Shown piece after piece: positions 57,381 to 64,000 of a DNA stretch of 64,000 nucleotides. A program made the translations under genes and the position numbers. Source of the stretch: Candidatus Nanopelagicales bacterium (lineage in GTDB: Bacteria; Actinomycetota; Actinomycetes; S36-B12); NCBI GenBank assembly GCA_018609125.1, contig JABAYF010000001.1:28199-92198 (forward strand), written 5' to 3'. Each line of letters starts with the position of its first letter. The first letter of the stretch is position 1. The notes below the pieces were generated by a model. That model was not told where the DNA came from. It was given only the letters and a program-made list of their open reading frames with translations, and searched no databases.

Positions 57381-57899
57381 AATCGGTCGCATTCCCGTGG
57401 CACACCGGCTCTACGCATCTGCGAGCAAGCCGGAGTTGACTATCAAACCCACACATTCGAACATGACCCTCGCGCGCAAAACTATGGGGCTGAGGCAGCA
57501 CTTGCCCTCGGCGTTGAGCCCAGCCAGGTTTTTAAGACATTGGTGCTTGAAGTGGATACGCAACCTGTCTGCGTGGTTGTACCGGTCACTGCGCAGGCAG
57601 CACTGAAGTGCGTTGCTCTGGCCCACGGAGGTAAGCGCGCGGCAATGATGGCCCCCCGCGATGTTGCGCGGATCACCGGCTACGTCCTCGGCGGCGTTAG
57701 CGTGCTCGGACAAAAGCGAGCCCTACCAACCTATTTGGATGACTCCGTCAACAACTGGGACACCATCTTCATATCTGCGGGTAGACGTGGCCTAGAGCTT
57801 CAAATCAAACCCTCTGACCTGCAAAAACTAACGAGCGGAGTTTTCGGGAATCTTGCCACCATCTCGGATCCACACGATCACACTTCCCAACGCCAGTAG
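57378..57899 (+). CDS. ybaK: YbaK/EbsC-family Cys-tRNA(Pro) deacylase
   Basis: This 173-aa editing protein hydrolyses mischarged aminoacyl-tRNA, Cys-tRNA(Pro) in E. coli. The catalytic Lys is in SQVFKTLVLE (about residue 53), and GGVSVLGQKRALPTYLD and the C-terminal GRRGLELQIKPSDL fit the family. GTG start lies at the end of the second 18-bp repeat. The last 72 nt overlap the convergent DUF2567 gene; the family's normal end is near residue 160, so the overlap is modest extra tail. Confidence 0.86.
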   Translation: MNRSHSRGTPALRICEQAGVDYQTHTFEHDPRAQNYGAEAALALGVEPSQVFKTLVLEVDTQPVCVVVPVTAQAALKCVALAHGGKRAAMMAPRDVARITGYVLGGVSVLGQKRALPTYLDDSVNNWDTIFISAGRRGLELQIKPSDLQKLTSGVFGNLATISDPHDHTSQRQ

Positions 57900-58355
57900 T
57901 ACAACACTGGTCAATGGCCACAGCACAACAATTCCGGGCATCCGCAACATCAAACCCGTGATGACCTGGCCCCCATCGCCAACCTGTGCGATCTCAGCGG
58001 GCAGATCTACGGCGCCAAGCCGGGTGCCAACAAACCACATGGCGCCGGCGCCGATAAGCCCGACGAGGGTCACCCACGCCACAACACCGGGTGCTGTCAC
58101 AAGAACTCCTCGACGGCGCGTCAGTGCGATAAATGCGATTGTGACGATGACGCCACCGGCAATACACAGCAGTGCCGCAAGACCTTCATCGGTCATGTAC
58201 CCCCCGGGCTGAAAATCTGCGGGAAAGGCTTGGTCACCGAAAACATCAAGGACCACCCGGGGTGCCCACCACCACCATGCAACTCCAAGCCCTGCCCCGA
58301 GTGCAGCGGTAGCCAGCACGCTGACCCATACATCGAGCCGGGTTAGGCCAAACAT
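57828..58355 (-). CDS. DUF2567-like four-helix membrane protein
   Basis: This 175-aa protein has about four hydrophobic segments (roughly residues 9-30, 60-80, 88-108 and 140-162). A WWWWAPRV stretch follows the first. It resembles the actinobacterial DUF2567 family; the function is unknown. It overlaps dnaE by 13 nt and converges with ybaK, overlapping 72 nt at the 3' end. The assignment is by general character. Confidence 0.68.
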   Translation of the reverse strand: MFGLTRLDVWVSVLATAALGAGLGVAWWWWAPRVVLDVFGDQAFPADFQPGGYMTDEGLAALLCIAGGVIVTIAFIALTRRRGVLVTAPGVVAWVTLVGLIGAGAMWFVGTRLGAVDLPAEIAQVGDGGQVITGLMLRMPGIVVLWPLTSVVLLALGSVIVWIRDGGKIPENSAR

Positions 58356-61300
58356 GCTGCTCCCAATAGGGCCTTCAGATCGCCGTACAGGGCCGGTGAG
58401 GGCGTGACCCGAAGCCGGTCGTCCAACCGCATGACGGTTGTCCGGCCCTCGGAAGACAAATTGAGGTGAACCTCGGTAACGCCGGGATGCTCAGCCAGCA
58501 CTGCCTTGAGCCGCTCCACGATGGGTGGGGTACATCGTGAGGCGGCCATGGTGAGTCGAACCGGGCCTACCGAGGCTTCAGACAAATCGGGGGCGGTTAT
58601 CTCCATGGCAACGAGCCGGGGTGAGTCCTCGTCGGGACGATCAATACGACCGCGCACAAACAGCACCGTGTCCTCAGCAATCAAGGTGGCCGCGCCCTGA
58701 TAGGACTGCGGGAAAACCATCACCTCAATCGCGCCTTCAAGATCCTCCAGGGTGACAATGGCCCACATTGAACCCTGCTTTGTGGTCTTGCGCTGGATAC
58801 CGGTAACCAATCCCCCAATCGTGATTACCTGCCCGTCAGAGCGTTCCTCGCCACCGAGCCGTGCGATCGAGCAGTCGGTTCCAGCGGCGAGAACCTGTTC
58901 GAGTCCGTAGAGGGGGTGATCGGAAACATAAAGCCCCAGCATTTGTCTTTCAAACGCCAAGAGTGTGGCTTTATCCCATTCGGTAAGCGGAACCTGGGGG
59001 TTCAAGGTGAGGCCAGACTCGGCCGACTCCGCGCCAACACCGCCAAAAAGATCAAATTGACCCACGGCTTCAGCTCGCTTCAGATCGGTAGCCGCATCAA
59101 TCATCTGTTCGTGGACGGTAGCCAAACCGCGACGTGCATGACCGAGACTGTCGAATGCACCAGCTTTAATCAGGCTCTCAACCAGCCGCTTATTGCACAC
59201 AGAAATCTCAACCTTGTCGACGAAGTCGGCGAAATCGGTGTAGCGGCCCTTGCTGATGCGGGTGGCAATGAGGGAATCAACGACGGCCTCGCCCACATTG
59301 CGCACCGCGGTCAGGCCGAATCTGATATCACCCCCGCGGGGCGTGAAGTTCTTATCTGATTCGTTAACGTCAGGTGGCAGCACTTTGATGCCCATGCGTC
59401 GACACTCATTCAGATAAATCGCCATCTTGTCTTTGTCATCTTGCACACTGGTCAATAGCGCCGCCATGTATTCAGCAGTAAAGTTCGCCTTCAGGAATGC
59501 GGTCCAATATGACACCAGGCCGTAGCCGGCAGTGTGGGCCTTATTGAAGGCATAGTCAGAGAAGGGAACAAGGATTTCCCACAGCTTAGAAATCGCTGCC
59601 TCACCAAAACCGTTGGCCCGCATCCCATCAGCGAAGGGAACGAATTCCTGCTCAAGGATTTCTTTCTTCTTCTTTCCCATCGCGCGACGTAACAGATCAG
59701 CTTTGCCCAGGGAATAACCGGCGAGCTTCTGAGCGATCGCCATAACCTGTTCTTGGTACACGATCAATCCGTAGGTATCCCCGAGGATGTCCGCCAGCGG
59801 TTCCGCCAATTCCGGATGGATCGGAACGACCGGCTTGCGATTGTTTTTGCGGTCTGCGTAATCGTTGTGTGCATTCGCGCCCATCGGTCCGGGTCGATAA
59901 AGGGCCAGGACAGCGGAGATATCTTCGAAATTATCCGGCTGCATTGATCGAAGCAGGGAGCGCATCGGGCCGCCATCTAGTTGGAAAACACCCAAAGTCT
60001 CACCGCGCCCCAGCAGGTCATAGGTGGGGCGATCGTCCAGGGTCAGCTCTTCTAGGACAATCTCGTCAGATCGGTGCATGTTGATGCTGGCCAAGCAGTC
60101 GTCTAGGACCGTGAGGTTGCGCAATCCTAGAAAGTCCATCTTCAACAGCCCGAGTGATTCGCAGGCATTCATGTCGAACTGGGTAATGACGGCACCGTCC
60201 TGGTCGCGACGCCACACCGGAATAACATCCATCAATGGTTCACGGCACAGGATCACCCCAGCCGCGTGCACGCCCGGCTGACGCTTAAGCCCTTCGAGCC
60301 CGCGCGCTGTGTCGACTACTCGGCGGACGTCTGGGTCAGCCTCGTACAGAGATCGAAATTCATTCGCTTCGCTGTAGCGACTGTGCGTGGTGTCGAAAAC
60401 ACCTGACAGCGGAATGTCTTTGCCCATGACCGCCGGTGGCATCGCTTTCGTAATCCGATCGCCAACGGCATAAGGGTACCCAAGAACTCGAGCGGCGTCC
60501 TTTACCGCTGCCTTTGCCTTGATTGATCCAAAAGTCACGATCTGCGCGACACGTTCTTCACCGTACTTTTGCGTTGCGTAACGAATCATGTCGCCGCGAC
60601 GACGCTCATCGAAGTCGATATCAATATCAGGCATGGAGATGCGTTCGGGATTGAGGAACCGTTCAAAGAGGAGTCCATGCACGAGTGGGTCGAGGTCGGT
60701 GATGCCCAAGACGTAGGCAACCATCGACCCCGCAGCAGAACCTCGCCCAGGACCCACGCGAATACCGCTTTCTTTAGCGTGGCGGACCAGGTCTGCCACG
60801 ACAAGAAAGTAACCGGGGAATCCCATGTCGGAGATAACGCGCAGTTCGTATTCAGCCTGAGTGCGCACAGCATCGGGGATGGCCGTACCAAAACGGTGGT
60901 GGAGTCCATGCTCTACCTCGGCCACCAGCCACGATTCTTCGGTGTGACCGTCAGGAACACTAAACTGGGGCATCAGGTTTGCACCCTCGTTGAATGACAC
61001 CTCGCAACGCTCCGCGATGAGCAGCGTGTTATCGCAGGCCTCCGGCAGTTCTCGCCACACGTCGCGCATTTCCGCGGATGACTTCAGGTAAAAGTCTCGA
61101 GCATCGAACCGAAAACGCTTGGGATCATCCATGGTCGTGCGCGTACCGATACACAGCAATACGTCGTGGGCCGCCGCGTCGTCGGCACTGACGTAGTGCA
61201 GGTCGTTGGTGGCCACGAGGGGAAGCTTCAACTGCCTGGCGATGCGGAGCAGGTCGTCGCGGAAACGACGCTCGATGGCGAGGCCGTGGTCCATCAACTC

Positions 61301-61888
61301 GCAAAAATAGTTGTCGGGGCCGAGGATGTCGCGCATGTCGGCGGCCGTTGCGAGCGCTTTTTCGAATTGGCCGGCCTGCAGCCATCGGTTGACCTCACCA
61401 CTGGGGCACCCGGTGGTGCCGATGATGCCCTTGCCGTAGGTGGACAAAATTTCGCGATCAAATCGAGGTTTGTGGTAGTACCCCTCAAGGCTGGCCAGTG
61501 AACTGATGCGAAACAGATTGTGCAGACCCGGTGTGCTTTCAGCCAGCAGGGTCATGTGCGTGTAGTTCTGCGTCCCGCGACCCGCCGATGGGTCTTCCTG
61601 GCTGCCCTCATCAAAACCCCCACCGAAGTCGAAACGGCTGCGTTCGAATCGGCCCTGGGGTGCGAAGTATCCTTCTAATCCAATGATCGGCTTTACCCCG
61701 ACAGCGTTAGCCGCCTTGTAGAAGTCATAAGCGCCGAACACGTTTCCGTGATCGGTCATGGCGATCGCGGGCATACCCTGGCGCGCGGCCTCGGCCATGA
61801 GGTCGGGGAGTCGGCTGGCCCCGTCCAGCATCGAATACTCGGTGTGCACGTGCAGGTGCACGAAATCCGAATTACTCACCCGCCCCAC
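58343..61888 (-). CDS. dnaE: DNA polymerase III alpha subunit DnaE (DnaE1 type)
   Basis: This is the replicative polymerase, 1181 aa. The N-terminal PHP domain keeps all nine metal-site positions of the proofreading-active mycobacterial DnaE1: both His in HVHTEYS, Asp in MLDG, His in TDHGN, Glu in LEGYF, His in YTHMT, Cys in TGCPSGE, and Asp and His in TNDLHY. It is therefore probably capable of 3'-5' exonuclease. Polymerase Asp residues are in MPDIDIDF. HhH and OB domains follow near the C-terminus. GTG at 61888, or a GTG at 61879, is the start; neither has a clear ribosome site. Confidence 0.97.
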   Translation of the reverse strand: MGRVSNSDFVHLHVHTEYSMLDGASRLPDLMAEAARQGMPAIAMTDHGNVFGAYDFYKAANAVGVKPIIGLEGYFAPQGRFERSRFDFGGGFDEGSQEDPSAGRGTQNYTHMTLLAESTPGLHNLFRISSLASLEGYYHKPRFDREILSTYGKGIIGTTGCPSGEVNRWLQAGQFEKALATAADMRDILGPDNYFCELMDHGLAIERRFRDDLLRIARQLKLPLVATNDLHYVSADDAAAHDVLLCIGTRTTMDDPKRFRFDARDFYLKSSAEMRDVWRELPEACDNTLLIAERCEVSFNEGANLMPQFSVPDGHTEESWLVAEVEHGLHHRFGTAIPDAVRTQAEYELRVISDMGFPGYFLVVADLVRHAKESGIRVGPGRGSAAGSMVAYVLGITDLDPLVHGLLFERFLNPERISMPDIDIDFDERRRGDMIRYATQKYGEERVAQIVTFGSIKAKAAVKDAARVLGYPYAVGDRITKAMPPAVMGKDIPLSGVFDTTHSRYSEANEFRSLYEADPDVRRVVDTARGLEGLKRQPGVHAAGVILCREPLMDVIPVWRRDQDGAVITQFDMNACESLGLLKMDFLGLRNLTVLDDCLASINMHRSDEIVLEELTLDDRPTYDLLGRGETLGVFQLDGGPMRSLLRSMQPDNFEDISAVLALYRPGPMGANAHNDYADRKNNRKPVVPIHPELAEPLADILGDTYGLIVYQEQVMAIAQKLAGYSLGKADLLRRAMGKKKKEILEQEFVPFADGMRANGFGEAAISKLWEILVPFSDYAFNKAHTAGYGLVSYWTAFLKANFTAEYMAALLTSVQDDKDKMAIYLNECRRMGIKVLPPDVNESDKNFTPRGGDIRFGLTAVRNVGEAVVDSLIATRISKGRYTDFADFVDKVEISVCNKRLVESLIKAGAFDSLGHARRGLATVHEQMIDAATDLKRAEAVGQFDLFGGVGAESAESGLTLNPQVPLTEWDKATLLAFERQMLGLYVSDHPLYGLEQVLAAGTDCSIARLGGEERSDGQVITIGGLVTGIQRKTTKQGSMWAIVTLEDLEGAIEVMVFPQSYQGAATLIAEDTVLFVRGRIDRPDEDSPRLVAMEITAPDLSEASVGPVRLTMAASRCTPPIVERLKAVLAEHPGVTEVHLNLSSEGRTTVMRLDDRLRVTPSPALYGDLKALLGAACLA

Positions 61889-61889
61889 T

Positions 61890-62825
61890 CTAGTCGCCGC
61901 GAAGAAGGCATAGTGCTGCTGCTAGGTCTGGCGGGTCTTGGCTCAACAGGTGCACGCGATCCCCCGATACCGGATGATCAAAGCTGAGTTCCGCAGCATG
62001 GAGGCCTTGGCGGGTGAGTCCGAGACGGGCGGACAGGGTGGGATCTGCCCCATAGGTCACATCTCCCACGCAGGGGTGGCGCATGGCGGTCATGTGAACT
62101 CGGATTTGGTGCGTTCGACCGGTTTCAAGTTGAATCCGCAGGTAGCTGGCGTGAGCGAAGGCCTCCTCCGTGTCGTAGTGGGTAATGCTGGGGCGCCCGT
62201 TTGTGACCACCGCCATGCGCCAGTCCTGCTTGGGATGGCGCCCGATGGGAGCATCGATAGTGCCTCTCAAAGGATCAGGGTGACCCTGCACGAGGGCTCG
62301 ATACACCTTGTCTACGGTGCGCTGTTTGAACTGCGCTTTCAGTTCGGTGTACGCACGATTCGTTTTCGCGACCGCCATCAAACCAGTGGTACCCACATCA
62401 AGGCGGTGGACAATTCCCTGTCGTTCTGCCGCACCTGCGGTCGCCACCTGATGGCCGGTCGCCATGAGACCACCGATGACGGTCAAGCCCTCCCAGCCGG
62501 GGCTGGGGTGCGCCGCCACTCCTGCGGGCTTGTCCACGACGACGACATCGTCGTCTTCGTACATGATCACCAGCCCATCAACGGGCTGAGGTGCGGTCAA
62601 CTGCGAAGGCTTGGGGTCAGGTAGGTGCAGTTCTAGCCACTGCCCCTCATCGACCCGGTCCCCCTTGTTCGCGTGCTTGCCATCAAGAGCCACTGCACCC
62701 GTAGCAACAAGATCAGCCGCCTTAGTACGCGAAAGTCCGAGCAGGCGGGCGAGAGCGACATCAATCCGTTCACCGGCTAGTCCCGCCGGAATCGACAGTG
62801 ATCGGTCCTCACCCACGTCGTCCAC
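61890..62825 (-). CDS. rluD: 23S rRNA pseudouridine synthase, RluD/RluA family
   Basis: This 311-aa RNA modification enzyme has an S4 RNA-binding domain (residues 15-65, [17 protein letters not shown]) and the catalytic domain with the active Asp in [24 protein letters not shown] is the family C-terminal motif. It overlaps lspA by 17 nt and lies just upstream of dnaE, a typical actinobacterial order (lspA-rluD-dnaE). Confidence 0.94.
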   Translation of the reverse strand: MDDVGEDRSLSIPAGLAGERIDVALARLLGLSRTKAADLVATGAVALDGKHANKGDRVDEGQWLELHLPDPKPSQLTAPQPVDGLVIMYEDDDVVVVDKPAGVAAHPSPGWEGLTVIGGLMATGHQVATAGAAERQGIVHRLDVGTTGLMAVAKTNRAYTELKAQFKQRTVDKVYRALVQGHPDPLRGTIDAPIGRHPKQDWRMAVVTNGRPSITHYDTEEAFAHASYLRIQLETGRTHQIRVHMTAMRHPCVGDVTYGADPTLSARLGLTRQGLHAAELSFDHPVSGDRVHLLSQDPPDLAAALCLLRGD

Positions 62826-63336
62826 CAGAAAACTCCACGCCGCGCAGCGTCAGTAGAATCATCAGGACGGCAGAACAGGTGATGGACATGTCGGCGACGT
62901 TAAAAATGGGGAAATTAGGTAGGGCGATGAAATCAACTACGTACCCCTGACCAATGCCCGGATCTCGGACGAGTCGGTCAATTAAGTTGCCAAGTGCCCC
63001 ACCGAGGAGACCACCTAGGGCGATCGCCCACGCCACACTGCCCAAATGCCGCGACGTGCGAATGATGACCACGGACACGACAACGGCGATCGCGGTGAAA
63101 ATCCAGGTAAACCCCGTGCCAATACCGAACGCAGCGCCAGTGTTTTCGGCGTAGACCAGCCGCAACCAAGAACCGACTATTTCTACCGGTGGTTGCCCCA
63201 TCAGCCACGCGACGGCCATTGCCTTCGTGATTTGGTCAAGGACCACCACAGCCCCGGCCACCGCCAGAACGATCCAAAGCAGGCGACGGGATCCGACGGC
63301 AGTTTCAGCCACCTCAGCTGCCGGGTCTTCAGTCAC
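62809..63336 (-). CDS. lspA: Lipoprotein signal peptidase II
   Basis: LspA removes signal peptides from prolipoproteins after Lgt, including the PotD and ModA lipoproteins here. The 175-aa protein has four membrane helices, with catalytic Asp pair in GNLIDRLVR and FNVADMSI, and [12 protein letters not shown] in the periplasmic part. A 28-nt space separates it from the TraR/DksA-like gene upstream. Confidence 0.96.
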   Translation of the reverse strand: MTEDPAAEVAETAVGSRRLLWIVLAVAGAVVVLDQITKAMAVAWLMGQPPVEIVGSWLRLVYAENTGAAFGIGTGFTWIFTAIAVVVSVVIIRTSRHLGSVAWAIALGGLLGGALGNLIDRLVRDPGIGQGYVVDFIALPNFPIFNVADMSITCSAVLMILLTLRGVEFSGGRRG

Positions 63337-63364
63337 CTGCCCAGGCTACGGGGTCTGCACCTGG

Positions 63365-64000
63365 CTACCGGTATCGGCGTTCCTGGGTTTCTTTGCAGGC
63401 AACACACATCGTGGCTCGAGGGAAGGCTTGCAGGCGTCCCTTGCCGATAGGTTTGCCGCAGGTCTCGCACACACCATAGGAGCCGTCATTGATACGGCCA
63501 AGGGCATGATTTACCTGCAGCAGTACCTCGCGCGCGCTGGTGACGATGGACATTTCGTGTTCGCGTTCAAAAGTTTTGGTGCCCGCATCGGCCTGATCGT
63601 CGCCGGCCCCATCGCCTGAATCGGCGACGAGATCTGCGATATCGGCCTCGGTGGCGGCAATCTTGGCGTTGAGTGCAGCCACCTCGCCGCGCAGTTGATT
63701 GCCGACATCGGCGATCTCGGCCGGAGTCCACGGCGCCTCGTCTTTGCGTACCGCGAGGGAGCGACGAGTGGGCGCGGCTTTCTTGGCTGGCGCGGCTTTC
63801 TTCACCGGCGCGGCTTTCTTGGCTGGCGCAACCTTCTTCGCCGGCGCGGCTTTCTTTGCCGGCGCGGCTTTCTTTGCCGGCGCGGCTTTCTTCGCCGGCG
63901 CGGCTTTCTTCGCCGGCGTTGCCTTCTTGGCTAGAGCGACCTTCTTCGCCGGCGCGACCTTCTTGGCTGGCGTTGCCTTCTTGGCTGGAGCGACCTTCTT
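63365..64000 (-). CDS. TraR/DksA-type zinc-finger protein with Lys/Ala/Pro repeat N-terminus (partial, 5' end outside the window)
   Basis: The frame is open from 63365 to the window edge (at least 211 codons), so the start lies beyond 64000. The C-terminal about 120 residues are DksA-like: a coiled region, then CETCGKPIG and CVACKETQ forming a four-cysteine zinc finger. The N-terminal visible part is a hexapeptide repeat KKAAPA with variants (KKVAPA, KKATPA), like histone H1-type tails. A GTG within the repeat (63805) is not the start, since the repeat continues upstream in frame. Homologues beside lspA are known in Streptomyces. DNA or RNA polymerase binding is inferred. Confidence 0.85.
   Translation of the reverse strand, partial: KKVAPAKKATPAKKVAPAKKVALAKKATPAKKAAPAKKAAPAKKAAPAKKAAPAKKVAPAKKAAPVKKAAPAKKAAPTRRSLAVRKDEAPWTPAEIADVGNQLRGEVAALNAKIAATEADIADLVADSGDGAGDDQADAGTKTFEREHEMSIVTSAREVLLQVNHALGRINDGSYGVCETCGKPIGKGRLQAFPRATMCVACKETQERRYR
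63770..64000. repeat. 18-bp tandem coding repeat (KKAAPA hexapeptides), running off the window
   Basis: At least 12 copies of an 18-bp unit encode Lys-Lys-x-Ala-Pro-Ala on the minus strand. Several adjacent units (about 63830-63915) are near identical at the DNA level, while others vary at codon 3 (GTC, GCC, GCA). The pattern shows recent slippage inside the gene for the TraR/DksA-like protein. Confidence 0.85.

Noticed and set aside
63770..64000. Repeat array resembling a CRISPR or minisatellite
   Set aside because: Units are contiguous 18-mers without spacers and stay in one reading frame of a DksA-like gene; no cas genes are near.

Overview
The window looks like a chromosomal segment of a member of the Actinomycetota, moderately GC-rich and very densely packed. 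The reasons are lineage-typical gene orders and families: rpsB-tsf-pyrH-frr-cdsA-rlmN, ffh-rpsP-khpA-rimM-trmD-rplS-lepB-rnhB-yraN-comM-dprA, smc-ftsY followed by amtB-glnB, a SepIVA-like coiled-coil protein beside coaD, a PriA-type HisA, a Trp-associated membrane protein after trpE, a DUF2567 membrane protein, and a DksA-like protein with a Lys/Ala/Pro tail beside lspA. I cannot name the species. Most genes lie on the minus strand in long runs with 1-4 nt start/stop overlaps. There are no rRNA or tRNA genes, insertion sequences, phage genes or CRISPR arrays that I can see. Region 1 (1-13198) is accessory catabolism. It has a polyamine ABC importer (potD and the start of potA), two tandem aldehyde dehydrogenases, a divergent Lrp/AsnC regulator, and a coupled operon of a class III aminotransferase, a flavin-binding split-barrel protein and a PuuB/DAO-type oxidase. 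It ends with glutaryl-CoA dehydrogenase, a family III CoA-transferase and a PrpE-type acyl-CoA synthetase. Together these can be read as uptake and oxidation of putrescine- or cadaverine-type diamines to GABA/succinate or glutarate, and on through glutaryl-CoA to crotonyl-CoA. Region 2 (13217-29976) is the translation, membrane and DNA-processing core. It runs from rlmN back to rpsB, then a plus-strand M23-fold protein, then xerC, dprA, comM, yraN, rnhB, two signal peptidase I paralogues, rplS, trmD, rimM, khpA, rpsP and ffh. One of the two signal peptidases has lost its catalytic residues. Region 3 (30037-41875) holds glnB and amtB with GlnR-like boxes upstream, a molybdate importer with its own MerR/TOBE regulator, ftsY, smc, mutM, rnc, a carrier-protein-like gene without its serine, and rpmF. 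glnD, often found next to glnB, is absent here. Region 4 (41976-48588) has yceD, sepIVA-like, coaD, rsmD, recG, a FakA-like DAK2 protein and rpmB on the plus strand. Region 5 (48585-56628) is a his operon (hisD-C-B-small membrane protein-H-A-F-I) running directly into trpE and its associated membrane protein; trpC, trpB, trpA and trpF are not present. Region 6 (56658-64000) has a LON-domain protein, ybaK, a DUF2567 membrane protein, dnaE, rluD, lspA and a truncated TraR/DksA-like gene. The most notable observation is the tandem, apparently catalytically dead signal peptidase I paralogue (23920-24759). Next are the serine-less acyl-carrier-like protein between rpmF and rnc, the diamine island with a palindrome inside its promoter, and the two GlnR-like boxes in front of amtB.
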